This document shows, piece by piece, positions 1 through 10,944 of a stretch of DNA of 64,000 nucleotides. Under the pieces are notes generated by a model. The model had not been told where the DNA came from. It made no database searches and worked only from the letters and a program-made list of their open reading frames with translations. The stretch's first letter is position 1. Each line of letters starts with the position of its first letter. Location of the stretch: assembly GCA_963682175.1 (NCBI GenBank), contig OY821786.1:29348501-29412500 (forward strand). The letters run 5' to 3'. This DNA is from Triglochin maritima. Lineage: Eukaryota; Streptophyta; Magnoliopsida; Alismatales; Juncaginaceae. The translations under genes and the position numbers were made by a program.

Positions 1-405
1 TAAAGCTAAAAGAAAGACAAACTATGTGTCCAAGTCAAGTATATGATGCATGACCTAAACAATCATGAATGCCTAATCTTTTGCTTTGGATTTTATGGTT
101 CAAGTTGATTAAAAGGGATTGATTATTGATCTGGGGAAGCATTACAAGTCAAAACATGCCAAATTGAGCCCTAAACCACTATACCAGATGTCGCCACAAA
201 CCAAAGAAAGAAAGTGGAAATTGAAGCTCACCATACCGTAAGTTGACAGTCTCAGGCCACTGATTGGCGGTCGTAGTAGCTCTATTGTCCCCCAAACTTC
301 CCTTAGTGACTTCTCTTGAACCTCAGAGTCTCCTGAAACAAAGAAAACTACAAAACAAAAATTAAATCTACTCGAATCGTCCAAACCAGAGTCTGGACTG
401 GCACC
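1..405 (-). mobile_element. Athila-like untranslated leader fragment
   Basis: Read on the minus strand, this is the leader that follows the primer binding site in the family. It matches the segments after 31864 and 40744, including the stretch around a ccgccaat-type palindrome (near 247-265) and the sequence next to the primer site. No coding frame is visible. It runs off the left edge of the window, so the rest of this element lies outside. Orientation and family are clear; internal boundaries are not. Confidence 0.75.
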
Positions 406-423
406 TCCCCGGCAACGACGCCA
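406..423 (-). other. Primer binding site, tRNA-Asp type
   Basis: On the minus strand this reads TGGCGTCGTTGCCGGGGA, one base from the family consensus TGGCGCCGTTGCCGGGGA seen at 40726. That consensus is complementary to the 3' end of plant tRNA-Asp, the usual primer of Athila-lineage elements. The single change would weaken pairing. Confidence 0.8.
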
Positions 424-429
424 AAAACT

Positions 430-780
430 TTCTTAGTGGAATAAAGTTTAGACCAAAAGGTGCACAAACGTCGGTGAAGACGGGGCAAGTACGGGTCGAT
501 CCACAGGGAGGTGAGTAGCCTCTGGTTCTTTCAAAATCAAATGGAAAATAAGGAGAGAAGAAGATTGATTATGCTAATCTAAACTACACTAAACTAGTAA
601 GAAGCAAATGCAAAAGAAAACAACTAGCGATGGTTTAAAACTAAACTAAAACAACTTAATTACTAGGCTGGAAATCAGAAAGAGAATCCTCTAAGGGGTA
701 AAGTGAGTGTACACATACAATAAAATGGTGAAGAATGCATTCATTAGGCACAAATGTAGGTTGGGTTTTTGTTTAATCGT
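430..780 (-). mobile_element. Truncated LTR (3' terminal part)
   Basis: About 350 bp matching the terminal part of the Athila-family LTR, next to the primer site. It is followed directly by a second, diverged copy of the same LTR part beginning near 781. Only the end distal to U3 is kept; the U3 and promoter portion is absent. The arrangement suggests a truncated 5' LTR abutting the 3' LTR of a neighbouring copy. Confidence 0.65.
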
Positions 781-2087
781 TTTCATACCGTAAGTGCACG
801 GCGTCGGTGAAGACGCGGCAAGTACAGGTCAAATCCACAAGGAGGTGTGTCGACTCTGGTTCTTCAGAAATCAAGTGAAAAATAAAGGAGAAGAAATGTA
901 ATTATGCTAACCTAAGCTACACTAAACTAGAAACTAACAAATGAGAAAGATGAAAGCACAGGAGTACTAAAACTAAGATAAAAAACTAACAAAAGGAAGA
1001 TGGAATTCAGTACGGAAAACCACTAAGGGGTGGAGTGTGTGCGCATATGAAGTAAAATAAGTGATGAATGACTCATGTAAGCATGTATGTGTGTGTGTCG
1101 TGTGTGTGTCTTTATGCATAGGAAGTGTCTAAAGATTTGGCAAAACATAATCAATTCACACAACATATCGACAATTACTACTTGATTATCATAAGATTAG
1201 GCTAACCATGAGAAGTGTCTAAAGATATGGAACGACTCATAAAAAACCATGACTCATGTGAAGAACAAAGCTAAGAATGTGAGGTGTCTAAATCTTATGG
1301 CAAAACCCATCAAAACAAAGTTTCTTCAATCAATCAAGCAAGCAACCACAAATACAAACACATAACTAACATGTAGCGTATTTAACAGGAAATTTCAGTC
1401 AATAAACATGAGGAAACTAAGCATGGGAAGTGTCTAATTGTTGTGGCAAAACCCATAAAAAATCCCCCAACATGTAGATGATTAAAACACCCCCAATGAA
1501 CATACACACATGCAAGTCTACACAATAAAAATTCATCAAACATCCAAACTTCACAACATATATGTACATCATCACCACCCCTAAAGGGGATGGACCTACT
1601 CACTACACATTATGTTAGCAATTAAACTAAAGAAGAAAGGCATTCTAACTAGTTATACTAATATTAGGAAATCAAAACTAAGTTAAGTGTGCAAGCATTA
1701 AAAAGAGACAACATTAAAAACAAAACTATGATTTTTTATTATTTACATGACTCACATTACAAGTAGCATTCTTCTCCACTTGTGTTTTGCTTCAAGGCTT
1801 TACTCCAAGTAGAGAGAACGCCACCAAGCAATGGAGTAAAAACAAAGGAGAAGGAAGAGTTCTATTTATAGTCATAGAAAAAAGGCAATCGGGGACAATT
1901 CCCCGATGTGGGACTAATACACTACTAAATATGTTTGAGAAGTTAAGGATTTAAGTCCTTTTTGAGTCTCTTCTTCTCAAACATGTTAATTCCGGAAACT
2001 TAAACAAAAAAAATCGTTACATAGCATTGCTTAGACTAAGTATAAAGGATATAAGACACAAATATATGCATGATATGATATGAATCA
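781..2087 (-). mobile_element. LTR of an Athila-like element
   Basis: Near-complete LTR on the minus strand. It has the conserved ACCGTAAGTGCACGG-type end on the left, the repeated gtgtcta/tggcaaaac motifs (1120-1460), the aaaggggatgg hairpin region near 1575, the TATA and USE motifs at 1864-1914, and the ...TGAATCA terminus at 2087. It is followed by a polypurine tract on the correct side, which marks it as a 3' LTR. It is more diverged than the LTRs of the 30-53 kb nest. Confidence 0.75.
1864..1914 (-). promoter_or_regulatory. USE-like motif plus TATA box in LTR
   Basis: Minus strand: GTCCCACATCG (1904-1914) and TATAAAT (1864-1870), with 33 bases between them. The first motif matches the plant snRNA upstream sequence element RTCCCACATCG. 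Other LTRs in the window have the same pair 31-33 bases apart. Confidence 0.6.
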
Positions 2088-3345
2088 AATACTCCCACAC
2101 TCAGCTTTGGCCAGTCCCAAGAAAAACAAAGAAAGAGAAAATCAAAGAAAGGAAAAAACATACGAAAAATAGGGAAATCCTAACTCACTTTCGTAGGAAT
2201 TACGGTTGCACTTAGCACGTGCAACAAACCGTTAAAATTCCTTGTTGACAAGGAGGAGGAGTTTTGTCTCCTGATGCTTTTCAGTGGATACACCCACAAA
2301 ATCCGAACATAGATGCATTATTCAACCTAGCAACACGACTCGATGGAATCATTTTCGTCGATCATTGGACAAGGTAATCCTACGAGCTGACTCTATATAT
2401 GTATCCAATCCACACACCTAGCCTAATGAATCATTCGTGCAAGTTAATTAAGGACTTAAGTGAAAGGCATGGACAACCTTAACATCCTCAAGTGATACAA
2501 AGTGTAAAGTCCATTAAGGTTCTTATTTGCATTACCATTTTTTGTTTCTTCTTTTTGCTCTTCTCTTCTTCTTCTTCGTGCATCATTTCCTATGAGGACA
2601 TACACTATCACGTACACATTTCCCCACATCTCCACATAGGGCAATCCCTACCACCCGTGTAATGGGAGTTCGGTCGGTGCATCCCAAGTCAGATGACTCG
2701 AAAGCACCAGACACAAAGTTCCCTTAGACCTAATTTCCCAAGTGATAGGAGCCGTAAGAGAAGAGAGCACACCTACTCACTTATTTCTTATCTACACATG
2801 AACCAAAACCCCTACACTTAATGTCTCACAACAAGAGTTAAATGGTCCGTGACTATAACCAACTTCCTTATATTAACAGACACGAATTATCTAACTCACT
2901 AGGTTCCAGGTTGACTTCTTTAGTTGTTTGAGTATTGAAACCCTATGATTACACGCCCCCCGAGGGAAGACCGGGGTGCATCCTTATGACTCGATAAGGC
3001 CTCAAGCTAGTATACTAGATATCCTCATGCATCATGTTCAACTAGATTTTGGGAGCTTCTCTTTTTACTTTGCCTCTCAACGTTTTTGCACGTGCTAAAC
3101 ATACGCAAAACTCACAAAAAAAATTCTTTCACAAACACATGAAAATTTTGAAAGAAATGTGAAAATTTAAAGAACTAGGCATGCAAAAGAAGACAAGTCA
3201 CCAAAGGATCATGGCAAACAGATATATCGATACTAAATGCAGCACACTAACATGACCCTAACAATGCACACAAAAGAAAACAAAATCAAAGGAAAAGACT
3301 CGACTATGTACACACGTAAAACAACCTCCCACACTTACTTCATGC
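2088..3345 (-). mobile_element. 3' noncoding region between two polypurine motifs
   Basis: Minus-strand counterpart of the roughly 1.25-kb noncoding block seen at 10945-12256, 37101-38372, 43926-45210 and 50288-51570. It starts beside a degenerate polypurine motif (near 3326-3340) and ends at the polypurine tract adjoining the LTR (2088-2105). Conserved pieces include the region around the Asp/Gln-codon-rich ggatgca...ccgaccgaactcccgttacacggg stretch and two hairpins. No ORF of note. Confidence 0.7.
2205..2254 (-). other. Paired conserved hairpins upstream of PPT
   Basis: Plus-strand 2205-2225 is a 7-bp stem (GTTGCAC/GTGCAAC) with a 7-nt loop, and 2239-2254 is a 6-bp stem (TCCTTG/CAAGGA) with a 4-nt loop. 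Both correspond to the hairpins at 51419-51470. Here the first stem is shorter than in other copies and its loop is TCAA on the element's strand. Confidence 0.55.
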
Positions 3346-3360
3346 ATTGTCCACAATGAA

Positions 3361-3431
3361 TTATACACGAAAAAGAAAAGATCTCACCAACGTGATTTAT
3401 ACATGAAAAAGAAAAGATCTCACCAACGTGA
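3361..3431. repeat. Tandem duplication, 36-bp period
   Basis: Two nearly identical 35-bp copies (3361-3395 and 3397-3431), each containing aaaagatctcaccaacgtga. The related E2 region near 38390-38450 has only one copy, so the duplication is local to this element. Confidence 0.85.
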
Positions 3432-3921
3432 AGCCGAAAGGGAAGTTCATGGTTATATTAATGGACACAAACCCGAATTTCCCTCAAAACCTGTGAGATT
3501 CTAAAGAATGGATACAAATACATGAAAGAATTGAGGCCCAAATACACAAGGGTTGGAGCCACAACAATCAATTCTCACTGGCGGAGTCTTTTTTGTGTGG
3601 TATATAAATGTGTAAAAAAATAAGTTCATATCTTCATTTGTCAAAGGACATCAAATGGGAACCTCAAAAGCGGGTCAATGCACTTGGAATGGGAAGATGA
3701 CACCACGTGGGGCCAAAATACTCATGTGTGGGCCCCCTCACAAAGAGCGCAAGATGGAAGGAGAAGTTCATGAATTAGACGTAAAAATGTCTCATTCAAA
3801 GGATCAAACTGAAAGATCTTGAATCTCTCAGGAGTTTGGGACTATTGTGCAATGGAAGAAGAGTTTCTCCTATTGCAGAATTGAAGTTATGATCGTGAAT
3901 CCAAACTCTCCAACCAACATA
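3432..3921. other. Element-internal sequence, no gene seen
   Basis: 3432-3600 matches, on the minus strand, the segment between the short ORF and the 3' noncoding block in E2 (near 38460-38600). 3601-3921 has no recognisable coding frame or RNA. Confidence 0.5.
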
Positions 3922-4434
3922 CTAATGGGTCGGAACAAGGTCAAGAACCTCGTTATGCATGTCTGACTCACCAGACGAACAGAAGGTGGGTCTCTTACCC
4001 AAGGTATCCTCTAAGGAACTCTTAATACCCTCATTGGCGATGTAATTGTTTGATGTCCCATCATCTCTAATATTATCAGGAACAATAGTGAGAGGCAAAC
4101 TCTCATCAGGTCGAATGAAATTAAGGGTACCAGGGAGCTTTTGCTCCACCAGAAACGAGTCCTTAAAAAGGCACAACATTAAAATCATGTGGCTGAAGGG
4201 CCATGAGACAAAAAGATAAGGCACAATCTTGTGCCGACTCATAATGAAACTGGTCCATGTAATTCTCAATTTGGATCGAATCGCCCACCATGTGATCGTG
4301 AATGGAAATCCCAAGTCCCTCAGACTGACTAGGAGTTTGACTTTGAAAGATTGTGCTTTGAATTTGTGGATGTGGTGGTGGTCCGATATCACAAGATGAA
4401 TCCTCATGCTGACAAGAAATGTCACCCTCCTCAC
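3922..4434 (-). pseudogene. Unrecognised ORF of a non-autonomous Athila-like element
   Basis: A 170-codon open frame on the minus strand, directly downstream (element sense) of a gag remnant and upstream of the 3' noncoding block. I do not recognise a domain. The C-terminal half is acidic and reads like the linker segments after gag or protease in this family, for example a stretch with FIRPDESLPLTIVP. Its position equals that of the short E2 ORF (38664-39179), but the two are not obviously alike in sequence. It may be a decayed coding segment rather than a working gene; the ORF start is arbitrary. Confidence 0.35.
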
Positions 4435-4440
4435 GTTTAC

Positions 4441-4995
4441 TTAATTATTGTGTAATTTGACTCACATACATTTCCATAGTTTGAATGGAATTTGGAGTGG
4501 ACTTCATTACATTTTGAGTGGTTTCCACAAACGTTTGGAGGGTTTGTTCTAAAGAATCAAGTATGGGATCAACTATCAGGCTCAAGTCAGAATTTTGGAA
4601 ATGTTGGGTTGGGTGTTGATAGGCTGAGAATGAGTCCAATGATTTGGAGAAGGGTGTTGGTAGAATTCTGGGTATTTGGGAGGAGAATACTGAGGTGGAA
4701 ATGATGTATAAGAATTTGAATAAGAATTGTCTCCCCACGACTTCATCCCTCCCAGGTTGTACACGGATGCGTAAAGGTCACAGTGAGCATTTTGGAAAAA
4801 GGTGTGCTCATACTCAGGCTCTGGGGGAACATAAGGACATTCCCCAAAAACATGACCACTCAACCCGCAATAGTCACACGGTACATGTACAGGAGCTACC
4901 GGTGCACTCATGTCATCTACAACATGCATGAAAGATGGCAAATGTTCTTGTAATGTCTCAGTTTGTTGACCAACATATGATCCGACGTAACTAGA
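4441..4995 (-). pseudogene. gag: gag remnant with CCHC zinc knuckle
   Basis: Minus-strand fragment of the nucleocapsid part of gag. At 4837-4878 the frame reads CDYCGLSGHVFGEC, a CX2CX4HX4C zinc knuckle that binds the element RNA during packaging. It is followed by a Pro/Tyr/Ser-rich stretch and, after a frame change near 4582-4738, by a helical segment ending MEMYVSQITQ. That resembles the gag C-terminal segment SLELQMGQLAQS seen at 43220-43280. The capsid half is missing: upstream (element sense) it joins LTR sequence near 4996, so an internal deletion removed the primer site, leader and gag N-terminus. Non-functional. Confidence 0.7.
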
Positions 4996-5395
4996 TGGTG
5001 GTCTTGGGCCACCAATTGGCGGTCTATATGCTCTGGATCAGGTTTGGATTTGGAGTGTGGTTGTCTGGCTTGATTTCTTCATGTCTGATGCACCCGAGTT
5101 GGTTGTTGGAGCTTAGGACCCAATCGAATTGCCAAAATACTCCTCATGATGGTGTGGAGTTTCTTCATTTGTTCATTGGTCCTTTTGATTTTACGTTCGG
5201 GTCCCTCTCTCTTGCATCTCAGTCCATAAGTCTTGCAACTTAGTCATTTTTTCTTGCTTTTATGTCCTTTTTGAGTCTCTTCTTCTCAAACATGTTTATT
5301 CCTGAAACTTAAACATAAAACTCATTACATAGCATTACTTAGACTAAGTATAAAGGATATAAGACACAAATATATGCATTATATGATGTCAATCA
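4996..5395 (-). mobile_element. LTR fragment, U3 end
   Basis: Minus-strand LTR start (…GATGTCAATCA at 5395 on the plus strand) covering about 400 bp, including one half of the palindrome pair (ccaccaattggcggtc near 5008) and the 21-bp repeat zone. It then breaks into gag. It is the remnant 5' LTR of the deleted element on its left. Confidence 0.65.
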
Positions 5396-6358
5396 GTTTT
5401 AATGCATAGGAAGTGTCTAATAGTTATGGCAAAACCTATCAATCCAATTACTAACCTCGTTGATTAACATGAACATATACAAGTTGGTTATTTCAGAACC
5501 TAAAAAAGCGTGGGAGATGTCTAATAGTTGTGGAAAAACTCATCAAGTAAAGTGTTCAACTCTAGACAAACAAGCATACATGCACATTCATCCACACATT
5601 TCAAAGTAAAGCATTCTTTTCCATTCTTTATTGTATGTATAAACATCATCTCCACCCCCAAAGGGGGATGAAACTACTCACTAATCATTAAGCTACTTAT
5701 TATATTAAGAGAGAAAAACATGTTAACTAAGTACATTAAGATTAAAGAAACGAAATTAAGCTAAGCATGCAAGGTAACATAAGAGAGACAAAATAACCTA
5801 AATTTTTATTTAATTTCAGACTCACAATACAAGTAGCATCTGCCCACTTGAGTGTTTGCTCCATGGCTTGACTCTAATTAGAGGCATTTCCCACTAAGCA
5901 TGTAGTAAATACAAGGGAAGATGAAGAATTCTATTTATAGTCATAGAGAAAGGTAATTAGGGACAATCCCCCGATGTGGGACTAATGCACTGCGAAAAAT
6001 AGACATAAAACACCATAATACATGACCCGCCTAAATCTTGTCGGATTTTGAGAGGACCCGCCAATCAGTGGTCTGGGATTACTAATTGGCGGTATATGGA
6101 CTCTGGATGAGGTCTGGATTTTAAGGGTGGTTGTCTGGATTGATTTCTTCATGTATGATGCACCAGAGTTGATCTTCATGTATGATTGCATAAGTCCTTC
6201 AAGTCAGTCATTTTCGTTGCTTTTAAGTCCTTTTTGTGCCTCTTCTCGTCAAACATGTTTATTCCTGAAACTTAAACATAAAACTCGTTACATAGCATTG
6301 TTTTGATTCAAGATAATGGATGTAAGACACAAATCTATACATGATATGATGTCAATCA
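5396..6358 (-). mobile_element. LTR fragment, U3 to mid-R
   Basis: Second minus-strand LTR piece, ending with GTCAATCA at 6358. It keeps the palindrome pair (near 6056-6092), the USE/TATA pair, the ccccaaaggggg hairpin region near 5660 and two gtgtcta/ggcaaaac motifs (5410-5550). The distal part is lost at the junction with the LTR fragment at 5395. Confidence 0.7.
5933..5982 (-). promoter_or_regulatory. USE-like motif plus TATA box in LTR
   Basis: Minus strand: GTCCCACATCG at 5972-5982 and TATAAAT at 5933-5939, with 32 bases between them. Confidence 0.6.
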
Positions 6359-6940
6359 TATATAAACCAAAAAACCTCAAAACCCATCACAATGAAAATC
6401 CTTTTCTCTTCCAATTCTGCCGCAACTTCTTGCTTTCCAGCCCTAACCCTAATTGAGGCTTCTGAGACCTCTTATCTCAGTTCGAGACTCGGGTTTCTAT
6501 TTCCCCGCACAGACTTGTCAAGAACAACACATACTAACATCCTAAGACAATCTCACAACTTATTACTCCTATTGGTGGAGACATACCATTTTAATATCCT
6601 AAGACAATCTCACCACTTATTACTCCTACTGGTGTAGAATGCTAGACGTGGATCCATGGCGCTCTCATTCCACTACCTCAACTCAATTCAAACACAACAG
6701 TTGTATCAGACATCGGCTTAATATAGTTGTTGCATGCTTTCTTACATGGTAGTGTTAATCATAATTTGCTTAATATAGTTGTTGCATGTTTTCTTACATG
6801 GGTCTTCTACTTGGACTCCACAACCCTTTTTACTTCATGCGGTCAAAATTATAATTTACCCAACTATTTTAGCATCTATGGTTGATATGGTCTATGAGTA
6901 GAATAATCTATTTGCAATTGAAAAATGAGGATCAAATTTT
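6359..6940. other. Unassigned sequence with two short duplications
   Basis: No gene or element recognised. Two direct duplications are visible. A 41-bp unit occurs at 6537-6577 and 6594-6634 (shared core cctaagacaatctcac), and a 34-bp unit at 6716-6749 and 6768-6801 (core cttaatatagttgttgcatg). An 81-codon frame at 6392-6637 covers the first pair but has no recognisable domain. Confidence 0.6.
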
Positions 6941-7283
6941 GATATATATATGTATGCATACATATATATATATACATATATATACATATATATATACATA
7001 TATATATGTATACATATATATATACATATATATATGTATACATACATATATATACATATATATATGTATACATATGTATATATACATATGTATATATACA
7101 TATATATGTATACATATATATACATACATATATATGTATACATATATATACATACATACATATGTATACATATATATACATACATACATATGTATACATA
7201 TATATACATACATACATATATATGTATACATACATATATATATGTATATATATATACATACATATATATATACATATATATAT
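6941..7283. repeat. TA/CA microsatellite with higher-order repeat
   Basis: 343 bp made only of alternating TA, CA and TG steps (TATACA, TACATA, TATGTA). Between about 7105 and 7235 a unit near 32-34 bp, tatgtatacatatatataca, recurs about four times. The tract is close to self-complementary and could form cruciforms. Open frames on both strands here are low-complexity artefacts. Confidence 0.95.
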
Positions 7284-7937
7284 GACGTTTAAAGTCAAAA
7301 TAGTGATAACATGGTTCTGTCATTGGTTGTCGGGAGGCTGAGTGGATGGAGCAAATTGAAAACGCAAACGCCAAAATTTTCACTAGTGGCGTTTGATAGA
7401 GCAGGTGTCTGAATATGAATTCTGGTTTAGAGTACAACCAGAATTTTCGTTTCTTATATAAATGCCCACTATTGCCTACCAACTAAAAGAATCACACCAC
7501 TTATCTCCAATTCTATTGGTGGCAAATTATTTTACTTGACAACTTGAGGATTACCTATTTTGAATCAAACAATTGCGAACAACAAAGTTAAGATCCATTA
7601 CAACCGTATTTTAACCCAAAGGTCCTCGTTCAACCTAGAAAACCCTTTCCACATAATTTTTGTGCAAAGCAAAAGGGAGGCTTAGCCTTGAATTTTATTG
7701 ATTTGCGTAAATAAACTTGCATACCAACCAACTCTGACTACTAACATACTTAAGACCTCGGAGCTTGCTGAATACAAGCTCGGATCATCACATAGTACAT
7801 GTACTATCACAAATCCCCTTGTTACCACTTTACAGTACTCTACTCGACGTTACTTAGCTAAATTGTCTCAACTATCTCGTGACCACGTCTTCTCGAAATT
7901 CGTCTTCTCAAGCTCATCTCTCGTTCCTTCCAACATT
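7284..7937. other. Unassigned sequence
   Basis: No recognisable domain, RNA or repeat family. An 80-codon frame (7698-7940, plus) overlaps the LINE end and looks fortuitous. No poly-T run marks the 3' end of the adjacent LINE. Confidence 0.4.
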
Positions 7938-9094
7938 TAGGATCCATTGATCCTAACCACATCCTTCACTTGTTGGATGGCATACTTTACTTGCCATTCC
8001 TCGCCATCCATGAGTCTTCTATTCCGTTCCGCCCAACATTCAAACACCACGGCTCCCAATCCTAGCTTGATCGTGAGTGCGCTACGTAAGGAGGGGGTGC
8101 TCCACCTTTGGATTCTATAGAGTTCCTCCATTGTGGCTGGTTCCATGCGGCCATAATCTCCTCCTACCTTTCGGCTCTCATCCCAAACATACCGCATAAA
8201 GGGACACTACCAAAACAAGTGCGTCAATTCCTCATATGTACTCTTACATAAGGCATATCTTGATATAACACATAGCTTCAGCCCTCTTCACCTCATCATG
8301 TCATGAGTGGGCAATTTCCCATGAACCACCCTCCATAAGGTAAGTGCGTGCTTTGGGATTGCCCATTTGTGCCACACCATTGACCCCCACCTAACAATGG
8401 GCCTTGCCGGCTTCACCCAACGCCATGTTTCACTCAATGTAAGTTTGCTCTGGGTTGCCCCCAACCCATGAAAGTGTATACTCCTTGTGGCCCACCGGAA
8501 TAGAGGTAACCTCGCTCGTAGTTGCATGAGTGCATGGGATCATAGTCGAGACACTCTCCAGGTACCATGATCAAGGAAATTGGAAACCTGTATGTCTTGT
8601 GGAACTCCTAGATCATACCTCATTCTTTAACGCTCCGGTAGTGTAAGAAGCGGCAAACCACACCAAGGATCCTCAAAAAACTTCACCGTGTGCCCATCAC
8701 CTATTTGGAATAACATCTTCTCTCTTGCAATGTCCCAAACGTGCATAACCTTCTCCATGCCCAAGAAGAAAGCAAGGGAGGCCACATCATCCAAATGGTC
8801 TGACTCCTAATGTATTTACTCTGCCAGAAATCAGCCCACAAAGATGTATCTTTCGAAGCAATAATCCAAAATAAGCGAAGAAGCGCGGCGTCATTCCATT
8901 CCATTCCACGAATCTGCGCAACCTTAATCCACCTTCTCTCTTTGGTGCACATACAACTTTCCATGACACGGGAGCCATATTCTTTGCTCCCCAAACAAAG
9001 TGCATCATAATCCTCTCAATCTCGTGAAGTACACTCCTTGGAACCAAGAAAGCCGAAGTCCAGAAAATACAAACTGATGAGAGTACACTTCTCA
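7938..9094 (-). pseudogene. L1-type LINE ORF2, 3' part
   Basis: Minus-strand C-terminal part of a plant LINE pol. It runs from the post-RT thumb/linker (about 9090-8700; a stretch resembling FVWGAKNMAPVSWKVVCAPK) through the zf-RVT-like domain (8527-8288, with LSETWRWVKPARP and WHKWAIPKHALTLWR) to the terminal helix ending QQVKDVVRINGS at 7938. The frame shifts several times. It is homologous to the same region of the larger LINE (16323-15231) but is a separate copy. The RT core is absent because an Athila-like fragment abuts at about 9095. Confidence 0.75.
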
Positions 9095-10204
9095 CAATGC
9101 CAAGTCAACCCGAGGTGAAACCCTGGGGTACCCATTCGCAAGGAAGGCCACCAGTGCCTCATGCTTCCTTTGAACCAACCCATCATATTAATGTGATTCA
9201 TACTTTGAGGTCTGGTAAGTAGGTGGACAACCACATTGGGGTGCCTTCCTTTCAATCACCATCTCTTGGTGTCACGAGACCTGCGGTGATACCTGCATCT
9301 CTGAGGGAGCTGGATCCTGAGGTTTCCTCAACAAATACTTCCAGGAAGGAGCCTGATCCTGAGGTTCCTTCTACATTTCATTCAACAATGGGGCCGAACC
9401 TTGAGGTCCCTTTGTCTCCTCTTGTGTCGAAGGAATCAGATTCTGAGGTCCCCACTCATGTTTCTTTGGACCAGAATTCTGAGGTTCTTTCGCAAAACCC
9501 TTATGCCCCGAAGGCACCATTCCCTGAGTGCCTTAATAAGAAAACTTCAGATCAGCATGACAAGATGCTTGAGATATTTCGGTAAGTTAAGGTGAACATC
9601 CCTCTGTTGGAGGTGATTCAGCAAATGTCACCTTATGCCAAGGTTCTAAAGGACTTATGCACCAAGAAGAGAAAAACTCATGTTACAAAGAAAGCTTTTC
9701 TTGCGGCTAACGTGAGTTCTTTATTGGCACAACTCATGCAAGTCAAATACAAAGACCCTGGTTGTCCTACTATCTCTTGTGTGATGGGTGATGTGTCCAT
9801 ACATTGAGCTTTTATTGGACCTTGGTGCATCTGTTAATCTTCTGTCATATTCAGTCTACGTCCACCTCGTTCTTGGAGACATCAAACAAACAAAAGCCAC
9901 TCTTCAATTGGCTGATAGGTCTATGAAGAAACCGAGGGCCATGGTGGAGGATGTTCTGATCAAAGTGGGAGAGTTCATTTATCGATTCGATTTCTTTTGT
10001 TTTGGATATTGAACCTATGCCAAACCCACTTGGACGAATCCCTGTTATTTTGGGGCAACCATTTCTTGCGACTTCTAATGCATCGATCAATTGTTGCAAT
10101 GGTCTGATGCATTTGACTTATGGTAGTCAATGCGCTGATTTCAACACCTTCACCATCGGCAAGAAGCCAGGTGCCTTCGATGAACCTGTTGGGGTCAACC
10201 GTTA
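9095..10204 (+). pseudogene. gag-pro: Athila-like gag C-terminus and protease, broken
   Basis: Translation joins the family pattern at the gag segment PSQPE and continues through HTLRSGK, an in-frame stop, and VDNH (compare VTLRNGKQVDNH at 43418). A Pro/Glu/Ser-rich spacer follows, with a five-times-repeated theme like SDSEVP. Next come a conserved VNIPLLEVIQQMSPYAKVLK block after another stop (9583), the KTHVTKKAFLAANVSSLL block, and the retropepsin core. The active-site motif reads LLLDLGASVNLL (about 9811-9846), so the catalytic Asp is present. A frame change lies near 9795 and another near 10000. The fragment begins inside a LINE and has no LTR, primer site or capsid on its 5' side. Confidence 0.75.
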
Positions 10205-10944
10205 ACCATGGCATGCATGAAATTAAAGTTGATGGCACCTTCAAGTATTTCAGGGAATTGTTCGTTGGAGATCCTGAAAGTGGTGAAGATGTTTCACCTG
10301 GGCTGGCACAAGAAGGTGCATTATCTTGTGATCACGTGCCCTTTGAGCCACATCCTTTCGATCATATGGCTCTTGAGACACAAGATACCATTTTTGAGGC
10401 CTCTGGGCCACATGCTCATCATTCTGTATCTGGAAAGGAACCCATGTAGGTTAAAAATCAACCACCTGATACCCTACATTTCAAACAATCAGACAGAGGT
10501 TCACCTCTCATTCATGCCTCTTATCTTGCTAACTCTCAAGAGGCATCAAACGACCACAATGCTTATAAGGGTGTCAGGTGGTCAAGCAATTCTGTTTTGT
10601 ATGTTACGAGCTCATTCAGGTGCATTTCTGGCTCGAGAGATGGTGGGTTCCCATTTGATGTCCCTTGACATATGAAGATGAGAGCCCATTCTTGTACATA
10701 GTTTAAAAAAAAGAAAAAAGAAGTACAATAAAAGACTCCATGAGCGAGCATTGATTATTGAGGGTCCCAACCCTTGTGTATTTGGGCCCAATTTCTTTCA
10801 CGTATTTGTATTCCTTCTTTAGCATCTCACAGGCTTTGAGGGAATTTGGGTTTGTGTCCATCAACATAACCATGAACTTCCCTTTGTACTTCAAGTTGGT
10901 GAGATCTCTTTCTTTTTCATGCATACATCCATGTAGTATCTTGC
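10205..10944 (+). other. Post-protease segment joined to 3' region
   Basis: 10205-10460 continues a poorly conserved acidic segment after protease. From about 10640 onward the sequence aligns with the region just after the E2 short ORF (minus, about 38700-38380): a shared ttgatgt(c/t)ccttgac, an A-rich tract (10705-10723), and aaaagactcc near 10730. RT, RNase H and integrase are missing, so a large internal deletion has removed them. Confidence 0.55.

Noticed and set aside
6876..7482. Long Tyr/Ile/Met/Cys open frames on both strands
   Set aside because: Direct translation of the TA/CA microsatellite; open in most frames because the repeat lacks stops.
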